A stretch of DNA of 64,000 nucleotides. Source: Maratus speciosus. Its lineage: Eukaryota; Arthropoda; Arachnida; Araneae; Salticidae. The translations under genes were made by a program, and so were the position numbers. The DNA is taken from contig OZ010794.1 in assembly GCA_963932465.1 (NCBI GenBank), forward strand, positions 446,230,502 through 446,294,501. Reading direction: 5' to 3'. Below the pieces are notes generated by a model. The model saw only the letters and a list, made by a program, of their open reading frames with translations. It was not told the origin of the DNA and did no database searches. Shown here one piece after another: positions 45,713-55,185 of this stretch; the stretch's first letter is position 1; each line of letters begins with the position of its first letter.

Positions 45713-46480
45713 ATATGTAACTGGTATTCGAAAACGAGGTTTTCGCCAAATTTTCGTTAAAAAAAAATCACGCCAAACCTGCGGGTGCGTATATGGCATC
45801 TGGCCAAATATTAAATGACGTAACAAACGATGACATTTAATTTCAACTTCAAAGTAATGTTTTAATTTACCACTCAAAAAAATAAAAAAAAATGCTAACT
45901 GGCGAGTTGAAAAATAGTTATTGGCGAGATTTGCACCCGGCTACCGTAGCAGTACCAAGAATTCTTTGCGATAATGGTTTTATGTAGTATTATTTGAAAA
46001 AAAATGATTTTTTTTAATCGAAATGGAAAACTTTCGGCACAGATGCCACATACGGTCCCATATTGGCGCTATTTTTTTCTGACGCCAATGTCATATACGC
46101 AACGGGTACTTAACTGGCGCCATAATATCGTTATTTTGCTTGATTTGATAAGCCGGATGTTGTTGTTTATGCTGTTGATGTTTTCCCCAAATTAGCGTCG
46201 GAAAAAAAATCGCGCCAATATGGGGCCGTATATGATATCTGGGCCAAACTTTCATATGAAAAGCGAAGGGATCAGAGCGTATTTATTTATGGCAGTTACA
46301 TGACTTGGACTATTATAATATAGATGAGATGATGGCGATAGAATAATATTTGGCGACTTATCACCTGTACCTGGCTAACATTAAAGTACCAAAATGGCAC
46401 CAGGAATATAAAAAGCGAAGTGGTTCGCCCGGAACTGTTGATGATAGTCACATGACTTAGGCTATTGTTATAGATATTGT
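45713..46480. repeat. Family D / CGCCAA-rich repeat mixture
   Basis: 45840-46010 matches 63780-63990 in reverse. An inverted repeat at 46051-46088 and 46193-46230 (TACGGTCCCATATTGGCGC and its reverse complement) encloses GGGTACTTAACTGGCGCCAT. Individual element ends could not be set with confidence. Confidence 0.5.
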
Positions 46481-46810
46481 TTTAAAATACCGAGAGACCA
46501 AGACTCTGTACACTTAATTCCTTTTATTTTAGCTTCTTTTTAAACGTTTAACTGATCCGCATTAATCAAACACGAAAACAACTATTGGATGTCTTAACAG
46601 CAACTGATTCGGCCTTAAATTTTTGAAATCAAAGGAAATTGAATGGAAACCCTTTTACAGGGTTTCACCCTTTCTTCAGTACCCTTTTTTTCAATATAAT
46701 TCATACTTCTATAATATTTTTTAAACCGATCAGATTAGCGTGTTTTAAGATTCTGCTGTGTCTGAACGGGAGTTGGTGAGCGTAGCTTGCAGGGGGCAGA
46801 GCCTCCCTAG
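46481..46810 (-). mobile_element. Family B outer-arm fragment (reversed)
   Basis: AAAATACCGAGAGACCAAGA to GGGGGCAGAGCCTCCCTAG. It matches the outer 350 bp of family B arms, ending in the CTAG hairpin. The hairpin stem has a mismatch here (CCTCCC). Confidence 0.68.
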
Positions 46811-46899
46811 TATCACTATAAAATGAAAACGTGTACTGTAGGGCTACACAGTAGGCCTACTCGTAGAAGCCATCTTAAACAAATCTGGTATATAAGTTC

Positions 46900-47230
46900 G
46901 TTTTGTAGTAGTATTTTCTTTTCAATTTTTAGGAAGTTATTTCTTATGATGTGATGTTTCATAATTTCCGCACGGTTGATGGAACTGCTGCGCTCAGAAA
47001 ACTTGATAAATGTATTCAGTGCAACAGCTGCTTGATTCCAACTGATGTTGTTTGATTTGTCCACATCATCTTCATCAGAGCCAACGTCTTTGGCGGCTGT
47101 TGGGTTGATAACACTCTGAATGATGGCCTCATCAATCAAAAGTCTGCCATCTCATCAAAATCTGCTTCAACTAACTGCTTTATTTCTCCTTGCTTCAGTT
47201 GTGTTTTAGAAAGTTGCGCCGGATTATCCA
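46900..47230 (-). pseudogene. pogo/Tigger-type transposase C-terminal remnant
   Basis: The minus strand reads MIDEAIIQSVINPTAAKDVG, SDEDDVDKSNNIS and then WNQAAVALNTFIKFSERSS, an acidic linker followed by a helix, as at the end of Tigger-type transposases. An upstream piece (QLVEADFDEMADF) is in another frame, so at least one frameshift separates them. Catalytic domain absent. The open frame runs on to 46816, but the last third is probably not original coding sequence. Confidence 0.6.
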
Positions 47231-47274
47231 GGTTGTCGGACCTTAGTATGCCGGATTAAACGAGGTTTACTGTA

Positions 47275-47358
47275 GCAAATTTTACTTATGAAATTTAGTA
47301 ATAATAATTTAAAAAAAATAATTGTATTTATGCCAAAATTTCCCACCAAATCAAATCG

Positions 47359-47391
<33 letters not shown>

Positions 47392-48154
47392 TCCCCATAC
47401 AGAAAAATAATCCACAAAAGATTTAAACTCTTAGACTTTACCCAATGTTGGCTATAAAACTCGATTGTTTACGTTTCGCATCAAGTAATAAGTAGAAATA
47501 GTTACATACAATTACAAAAGTCTAAACAATAAAGCATTTTTTCAAAAATATTTAACTAGAAATAGTATTAAAATTGAAAAAAACTGTTAACGTGTTAACA
47601 CAGCTGAAAAGCTAATATAATTTAGAACAGTTAGAGAGGAAAAATAACGAAAATAATCTACGAAAACTAAAACTATGAAGCTGAAAAGCTAACATATCTC
47701 AGAGCAGTCAGGTCAGGGAACAAACTATACTTCAAACTTCTTTGCACACGCATTTTCGCCGATCCCAACCGTTATAGCAAAAATAAGAAATTGCGCATTT
47801 GTGGGGACTTAAATCAAAATTCTTCTTATTAGAAAACTTGTACAGGGTAGCCAGGTTGCTATATGTCATCATGTTAAACTGGCGATTACTTTTTGGCGTT
47901 CGAAAATATCATAGATATAGGAAGAATATATAGGAATGAGTATATTCCTTATTCCAAGGAAAATATTTCAATTCTTTGTTATTGTGAAACGATGGTACAG
48001 TGTAGAGCTTATGTAAACTGCTTTGATTTGATATTTATAATGAATTTACCTGAACAATATACGTATATTCCTGTCAAAAATTATAAAAATATTTTCTTAA
48101 ACAGTTTTGACTCTTTTTCTTCTGTCATCAACTATAATGTGATTTATAAATAAA
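47275..48154. other. Spacer with a T28 run; no gene recognised
   Basis: A T homopolymer lies at about 47360-47387. The 86-codon plus ORF at 47893-48153 is AT-driven (Ile, Tyr, Asn-rich) with no motif, and I do not call it. Confidence 0.45.
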
Positions 48155-48510
48155 CTAGCAGGCTATGCCCGCTACGCTGGTCTGTTTATCCAAACGAATC
48201 TTGAATCAAACAAAATGTATCAATGAATTTGACATTGTGATTTAAAGCAATTTGAAGCCTTACCTGGAATGTCCTTTCGCACTGCAGAAAACGATTTGAA
48301 CGCCATTGTGCTATTATATTTTCTAATGTGCAGACAAATTTTCCGCTATTAAGGTCTTAACCCTTTTAATTGATCAATCACAGTAGGATTTGGTAAAGAA
48401 TGATAGTACAATATGCAATTTAATAAAACAAAACCTGAAAAATTATTTAACTAATAATGCAAACAAACAAACTGACAAAATCCATCCAGTAAAACTTTTT
48501 TTAAAGACTG

Positions 48511-49170
48511 ATCTTTCATATTGCGGTCCAGCAGATTATAGAACTTTCTCCCCATAATTCTATAACTAAGCAAAGTAGAATGATACGCAATAAACTAAAA
48601 CCTCCCCAAACATTGTCTAATCAACAAAGCAAGTATTATCAATATCCGCCATTTAGAACTTTTTGAAAAGTCTAATCTTTCATAATCGGTTTCACATGAT
48701 TATGGAACTTTCCGCCTTTATTTTATGACTAAGCAACGCAGAACAATATGAAAAATACTAAAACTATATCTGAATAGGTATGTAACTAACAATGGAATTC
48801 CTATCAAAATCCGTTCTGTATAAATTTTAAAAATGCTAAACTTTCATAATAGGGTTCAACTGATTATAGAACTTTTCACCACATCTCTATTATTAAGAAA
48901 TGCAGAAGGCTATAGTAGATACTAAAACTCTGCCTGAAAAATTATCTAATTAACAGTGCAAATTCAATCGAAACCCATTTTGCTGAATCTTTTAAAAAGG
49001 CTAATCTTTCATAATGGGGTTCATACGATTATCTAACTTTAAAACATAATTATATGTATAAGCAACGTACAACGATATGTTATATGTTAAAATTTTCCCT
49101 GAAAAATTATCTAACTATCATTTCGATTCTCATCAAAATCCAGTCAGGTGAGCTCAAGTTATATGCAGCC
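48511..49170 (+). repeat. Tandem array of ~164-bp monomers (four units)
   Basis: CTTTCATAAT with GGGTTCANNNGATTAT recurs at 48513, 48677, 48841 and 49006 (spacing 164, 164, 165). Each monomer continues with GAACTTTCCACCA, CTAAGCAACGTAGAA, CTAAAACTNTCCCTGAAAAA and TCAAAATCCATTC. The last monomer ends in GCCGGGACGAGTTTCC. The parallel array in copy 2 spans about 53010-53680. Confidence 0.78.
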
Positions 49171-49861
49171 GGGACGAGTTTCCAATTTGCATTTTACTCT
49201 CGTATTTAGTAGAAGCAGAAGTAAATAGATCGATAAGAATATTGAGTCTTAAAATTTATGAAACTGTAAGTTATTTCTCATTGTCTCTGCTGAATAATTT
49301 TAAAGACTTTTCAATCGGCGAGTATTGAGATTCAGGATCATGTCTACAACAAATGTATTCCATTTTGTACCAAAACATTCTCTGTAAAATGAGCCAATTT
49401 GGTGTGGGTTCGGATAGTATTTTTTTTTTTTTCAAAATCGTTATTTAAACTAGGCACATGAAATTCTAAGTGTCTCTTAGCGTTACAGTAAACATTTCCA
49501 TTTTTTAATCAGCGAAATATGAAGTTATAACTTAATTTTACTTAATAATAAAAAATACTTTCAATTAAAAAAAATAGTAAATTAAAATTTTTTGCTTGGT
49601 TACGATTGACTAATAATTAAAGCCAAAAGAAATTCTCGTTCAATAAATAGTAAGCCAGATTGTTTGGCACAGTTTGCAAAAAGATTTTGGTACTTTTCCA
49701 CTATTGGCGCCTTGACGTTTTTTTAAACAGCTTGGCACAATTCGGGCATCAGAAAGTGAGATTTGTTTCTAATTGATATAAACAGTTAAGAAAACAAACT
49801 TGATGAAATTTTTTGTTTGTTTATATATGTATATTATTAATGTTTTTTACATACAAATTAC

Positions 49862-50147
49862 GGTACTACTACTTAGTTATCCCGTCGACCAAAAATATAT
49901 CGCCAAACTATAAGATTAAATGCCAATAATGGTTGATCGTAAATGTCACATACACTTGACTTTAAGCAAGTTACACGCATTTACGTCATCAAGTGATTTT
50001 TATTTCGACGTTTTAATTGTATTTTTATTAATAGTATACTAATTTATTTGTTCTTTCGTTATTTAAAATAAAAATTATGTCAATTTGTATAATTTGGCGA
50101 TTTATATAATTTAGCGAAATTGTTCGACGGGATAACTAAGTAGTACC
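49862..50147. mobile_element. GGTAC-MITE family C, complete copy with empty-site evidence
   Basis: 286 bp. Starts GGTACTACTACTTAGTTATC, ends GACGGGATAACTAAGTAGTA then CC, with the inverted ends matching over about 24 bp. CAAATTAC flanks both sides (49854-49861, 50148-50155). Copy 2 of the host repeat (about 55760-55790) reads TACAAATTTTTTCTGTTTCT with no insertion. No ORF. Confidence 0.9.
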
Positions 50148-51513
50148 CAAATTACATCTGTTTCTATATAAAATTAGATAAATAGCATCTTTATGTTAAA
50201 TAAATTATATAAACATAGAAAAAAATGCTTGTGTATATGAAATGAAACAGCGAATTGGTTGTCAGAAAATATGCTGCCAAATTTCCTTCTCCGCCAATGC
50301 TATTTTCTCTATTTCGCCAAGATCCTTATACTGGAAAAGTACCAAAATATGTTTGCACATTTAGGATTGAAATAAATGGCGCAATAGCGTACATTTTGGT
50401 ATGGTGTTGGTATAACGTAAAAGTAGCAAAAGGTCTCCAAAAAACTTTCTCTCAAATTTCACCAATTCTCTGTAAATCCGGTTATGGAATTGGTTCACTT
50501 TAAATACACAGAATCAATTTTAACCTCTTCCTAAGTTAATTGTGCGCCAAACCACGCCCGGTAACATACGCCAATTGTCTGTAGACTCAATTATGTAACT
50601 TATCCGTACCAAATATGCCAATTGTCTGTGGACTCGATTACGTAATTTATCTCCTTAATTAAGGCATACTTCACAAATTACATCTACTTTCCAATTTTCC
50701 TGATTTTAGATCAATGGGTACTGTTAGATGTTAAAAAGCTTGGCGCAATTCGGGCTTCGGAAAGTGAGATTTGTGACCAAATGATATGAACAGCTGTGAA
50801 AACAAATAAAATGAACTTTTATGCTTTTTAAAATATGTATTCCTATATATAAACTTTTATTTATCAATATTAATATTTTTGTTATTTATATACAATTTAC
50901 TTCTGTTTTTATATAAAAAGAGATAAATGTCTTCTTTACAGTAAATAAATTCTATAATTATTGAACAGAAAATATGCATGAAAACTTTCCTTTTCTCGCC
51001 AAACCCGTTTCTTCCACTTCGCAAAGGGAAAATTGGGAAATTACAGAATTTACCTCTTGCTCTATGACTAAATAGTGTCGAACAATATATTGTATACTAA
51101 AACTATCTATGAAAAATTGCTAAACTAACAATGTAAATTCTATCAAAAACCGTTTATTATAACTTTTTTTAAAGGCTAAATTGTGATAATTGAGTTCACC
51201 AGATTACAGAATTTAACCCCAAAACTGTATGGCTAAGCAACGTAGAAGGACATGGTTTATATTGAAACCTTTCCTTGAAAATTATCTAATTAACAGTCCA
51301 AGTTCCATCGAAATACATACGGCAGAATCTTTTAAAAAGGCTAATTTTTCAATCAGGTTCATCTCATTAAAGAACTTTAAACCATAATTCGATTCCGAGC
51401 AACGTAGAACGACGTGTTATGTACTAAAACCTTCCCCGAAAAATTACCTATCCAACAGTGTAAGTTCAGCAAAACTCGAGTTCTAAGCAGCCGGATTGAA
51501 ATTTCCATTTGAA

Positions 51514-51532
51514 TTATATATATATATATATG

Positions 51533-51616
<84 letters not shown>

Positions 51617-51801
51617 AACGTAAAGCACAGTAATCACCAACAGAAAACAAAATAAATTCATGTGAAATGCGCCAAACAGCTGCAGTAAAACACATAAATT
51701 AAATATAAAGCAGTATAAGATTATATTTAGCCTGAACCAGCGCACCCCCCCCCCCCCTCACAGAACAAGAAGAACAAGAAAAATAACTATGTCAAAATAA
51801 C

Positions 51802-51880
<79 letters not shown>
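51514..51880. repeat. Two TA microsatellites flanking a 187-bp unique segment
   Basis: TA runs at about 51514-51616 and 51804-51880. The segment between them contains a C13 run (51745-51757) and AGAACAAGAAGAACAAGAAA. Copy 2 (about 57145-57158) has one short TA run and no segment. The long TYR/ILE ORFs read across these runs are artefacts. Confidence 0.75.
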
Positions 51881-51881
<1 letters not shown>

Positions 51882-53774
51882 TAGAATTAGATTTTTCAAA
51901 AAATGCAGTCGTCTACTTGAAAAATAACCAATATTGTGAATGTCGCTCAAACCGAAGCCACGCTTATGGATTTTTGGCTTAAAATTAAATTGTTTGGCGA
52001 TAAAATGAAATCGTAAATAAACAGATAATATGTAACTCACAAGTACCGTCATTTTTATAATTACATCTGCTAGTTTCTTCTGAAAGTCGCATGATGGATG
52101 GGTTAAATAAAGTAAAAAGTAAATTGTAAAAAAAATCAAAAACAAAAACAAAATTGTCACTCAGATATTATCTTATCAGAGTTGCTGATACATTTTTTTT
52201 TTTAACCTGACGCAAGCGATAAATTGCCAAATATAGTTTAAAACTGCAATCTTTCATATTGAATAAATTTTTAAGCATTACAAACAATACCTTTCATTTT
52301 TAAATTCGATATTGTCGTTTTATAATATTACCACTCGTCAAAACTATTTTTTATTTTCTCTTTTTTTTCTTTTAAACAAAATTAATAAAAGTTTTTTCCG
52401 AGATGTACAGCCGTTTCAATTCATTTACCAACGAAATTTATCGCCAATAAAATAATAGTAACCCTTTCGCCCAAAATAACAGAACTTTCCGTCATAATTC
52501 TATAACTAATATAAGTAGAATGATGTGTTATAGCTTAAAACCTTCCCTGAAACGATACCTATCTAACGGTATAAATTCCGTAAAAATCCATGCGGTAGAA
52601 CTCGAAATCTAGGCGTTCGGAACGAAATTTCCGTTTGGATTTTATATATATAACTAGCAGGCTATGCCCGCTACGCTGGTCTGCTTATCCAAATGAACCT
52701 TGAATTAAACAAAATGTATCAATGAATTTGACATTGTGATTTAAAGCAATATGGAACCTTACCTGGAATGTCCTATCGCACTGCTGAAAGCGATAAGAAC
52801 GACAATGTGCTATTATATTTTCTAATGTGTAGACAAATTTTCAGCTATTAAGGTCTTAACCCTTTTAGTTGATCAATAACAGTAGGATTGGTAAAGAAAG
52901 ATAGTACAATACGCAATACAATAAAACAAACCCTGAAAAATTATATAACTACTTGTAATAATGCAAACAAACAAACGGACAAAATCCATCCAGTAAAACT
53001 TTTTTTAAATGTTGATCTTTCATAAGGGGTCCATCTGATTATAGAACTTTCCCCAATAATTCTGTAACTAAGCTACGTAGAATGATACGCAATAAACTAA
53101 AACATCCGCAAACATTGTCTTATCAACAAAGAAAGTATTATCAATATCCGCCATCTAGAACTTTTTGAAAAGTCTAATCTTTCATAATCGGTTTCATATG
53201 ATTATGGAACTTTCCGCCATTACTTTATGACTAAGCAATGTAGAACAATATGCAAAATACTAAAACCATGTCTGAATAGATATCTAACTAAAATGAAATT
53301 CCTATCAAAATCCGTTCTGTAGAACTTTAAAAAATGTTAAACTTTCATAATCGGGTTCAACTGATTATAGAACTTTCCACCACACCTCTATTTTTAAGCA
53401 ATGCAGAAGGGTATAGTATATACTAAAACTCTGCCTGAAAAATTATTTAACTAACAGTGAAAATTCAATCGTAATCAATTCGGCTGAATCTTTTAAAAAG
53501 GTTAATCTTTCATGATCGGGTTCGTCTGATTATATAACTTTAAATCATAATTGTATGTATAAGCAACGTAGAAGGATATTTTATATAATAAAATCTTCCC
53601 TGGAAAATTATCTAACTATCATTATGATCAAAATCCATTCAGGTGAGCTCAAGTTATATGCAACCGGGACGAATTTCCAGTTTCCATTTTACTCTAGTAT
53701 ATATAGTAGAAGCAGAAGTAGATAGATAGATAGATAAGAATATTGATTATTAAAATTTATTAAACTGCAAGTTA

Positions 53775-55185
53775 CACTCATTGCCATAAAAAATTGCGCA
53801 CCAAGAAAAAGACGTCCAAATGAAACGAAATTTTACACGCGTAAGTACTACTGTGATATAAGTAAGTGAGTAGAAAACAAAAGAAAAAGGATCATTTATT
53901 GCAGAAAAAAGTACAAATGAACGGAAATTTTAGTACTCTGTTGCACCCCTCTAGCGCGAATGCATGATGCGATACGAGCAGGAATTGAGGCATACAAGTT
54001 CCGTATGATGTCCTGAGACATCTCGTTCAACAATTGCTGTAAACGCGCCTCGAGTTCAACCGAACTCGTAGGGTGTTCAACTTGCTGTCACAAATGATCC
54101 CAGATATGCTCGATTGGTGCCAAATCTGGAGATCGAGCAGGCCAGGTAAGGGTGTTAATGTGCCGGAGGCAAGCTTGCGATATCCTTGCAGTGTGTGGCC
54201 GAGCATTGTCTTGCTCAAAAATGACTCCTGGGAGCCCTGCCACGAGTGGCAACACATGTGGCTGAAGGATGTCTTGGACGTACCGCTGGGCTGTCATTGT
54301 GCCAAGGATCAATGTTAGGGGTGACCATGTATCGTAAGCAATGGCACCCCATACTATCAAACCAGCTGTGGGAGCGGTGTGTCGCTGTAAAACGAAGGCA
54401 GGATTGAAGCGTTCACCACCGGGCCTCCACACACGTATACGATTGTCATTGCTGCTCAAATTGAATCTAGACTCGTTGCTGAAGACGACCTGGTTCCATT
54501 CCGTTGCAGGCCAATCCCGTCACGCGCGACACCACTCCAAACGGAAGCGTCGGTGGGTGGGTGTCAATGGCAGCACACGTAATGGGCGCCGCGATACCAG
54601 ATGTCCTTCAGCCAGGTGCCTTGCGATGGTTCAGGAAGACACAGGGGTCCGTAGTGAAGGTGCTCCCTGCGTCTGGATAGCGGCCAAAGAGGCAAATGGC
54701 TCTACGCGTGCGTTTCGTATGATGTGACGGTCTTCTCGACGACTGGTCTGTCGAGGGCGTCCCGAGCCTGGTCGCCGTGTAAATGACGTCTCTTCAGTCC
54801 ACTGGTCCAACACCTCCTCTCAGTAAAATCAGAACGGCATACTTGACGAGCTACTAGCTAAGCTGACAACCCAACTTCCATCATCCCGATGATTCTTCCC
54901 CTCTCGAACTCTGACAGCTGCTCATATTGTCTTCGACGGCTGCGTAGCGGCATGTCTACCTAAGCGTTTCCTTTGCAAAAGAAAAGGTACTCTCAGACAA
55001 GTTCTGCTTACCAGTTTTGTACTCCAAGGAAGACGAAGTTCAACGCCCTCTAGTGGTATTACGCAATGCGCAATCACGCTGCATTTCTAATCATTTGCAT
55101 ATCTGCCTGATATGTACCTTCATGCCAAGTTTCGTTACGATCCCATAATTATTTCTCGGTGCGCAAATTTTTATGGCAATGAGTG
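53775..55185 (-). mobile_element. Tc1-like transposon (Tcb2 type), 1411 bp, inactive
   Basis: TIRs CACTCATTGCCATAAAAAAT and (reversed) CACTCATTGCCATAAAAATT, each continuing TGCGCACC, flanked by TA (53773-53774, 55186-55187). In copy 1 of the host repeat the site is uninterrupted (AAGTTATTTCTCATTG near 49270). One transposase gene on the minus strand fills the element. The GC content is clearly above that of the surroundings, as expected for a later arrival. Confidence 0.93.
53896..54953 (-). pseudogene. Tc1-family transposase (Tcb2-like) pseudogene
   Basis: The reading begins MPLRSRRRQYEQLSEFERGR (helix-turn-helix region) and ends near TRAG-like CIRARGVQQSTK. It would be about 350 residues, normal for the family. 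The DDE domain is visible: FSNESRF, VWGAIAY, FEQDNARPHTA and SPDLAPIEHIWD. The second Asp (QDN) and the Glu (PIEHIW) are intact, but the first catalytic Asp of the usual SDESRF is Asn (codon 54475-54477). Breaks: stop TAG at 54858-54860, a one-base loss after CW near 54817, and TGA stops at 54631-54633, 54520-54522 and 54088-54090. The gene is therefore dead several times over. Relatives are abundant in spiders; this is the main clue to the host. Confidence 0.92.

Larger units (their letters stand above)
42791..47272 (-). mobile_element. Second pogo/Tigger-like transposon, enlarged by nested insertions
   Basis: Left CAGTAAACATCCTCTAATCC GGC and right (reversed) CAGTAAACCTCGTTTAATCC GGC, flanked by TA (42789-42790, 47273-47274). 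The GCCGGATT-type terminal wording is characteristic of Tigger-group ends. A transposase fragment survives near the right end. The 4.5-kb span contains a family F piece, two complete GGTAC MITEs, family D sequence and a family B terminus, so the original element was perhaps 1-1.5 kb. Confidence 0.7.
48155..52653 (+). repeat. 4.5-kb non-coding repeat unit, copy 1
   Basis: Starts CTAGCAGGCTATGCCCGCTA CGCTGG and ends AACGAAATTTCCGTTTGGAT then TTTATATATATAA. Copy 2 follows directly head-to-tail. It contains a 164-bp tandem array (48511-49170), more of the same monomer at 51000-51500 and 52460-52640, a CGCCAA-rich middle part (49689-50343) hosting a complete GGTAC MITE, and two TA microsatellites (51514-51616, 51804-51880). 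No coding frame longer than noise, so a non-autonomous element or satellite-like unit. Confidence 0.75.

Noticed and set aside
47893..48153. 86-codon plus ORF before the 4.5-kb unit
   Set aside because: AT-driven Ile/Tyr/Asn content, no motif, no splice sites in frame.
49689..50343. GGTACTTTTCC ... GGAAAAGTACC considered as another complete GGTAC element around the family C insertion
   Set aside because: The ends are inverted, but the flanking 8-mers (AAGATTTT and AAAATATG) do not match, so I could not prove an insertion.
50255..50503. 82-codon plus ORF (MVVRKYAAKFPSPPML start)
   Set aside because: It lies inside the 4.5-kb repeat. The parallel stretch in copy 2 (about 55880-56120) is broken by indels and stops, so no coding constraint.
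51377..52160. ORFs of 70-122 codons with long Ile-Tyr alternation
   Set aside because: They are readings of TA microsatellites, not proteins.
54073..54727. Plus-strand ORFs (81 and 128 codons) with ordinary-looking composition
   Set aside because: They are shadows of the minus-strand Tc1 transposase gene, which has clear DDE motifs and explains the higher GC.
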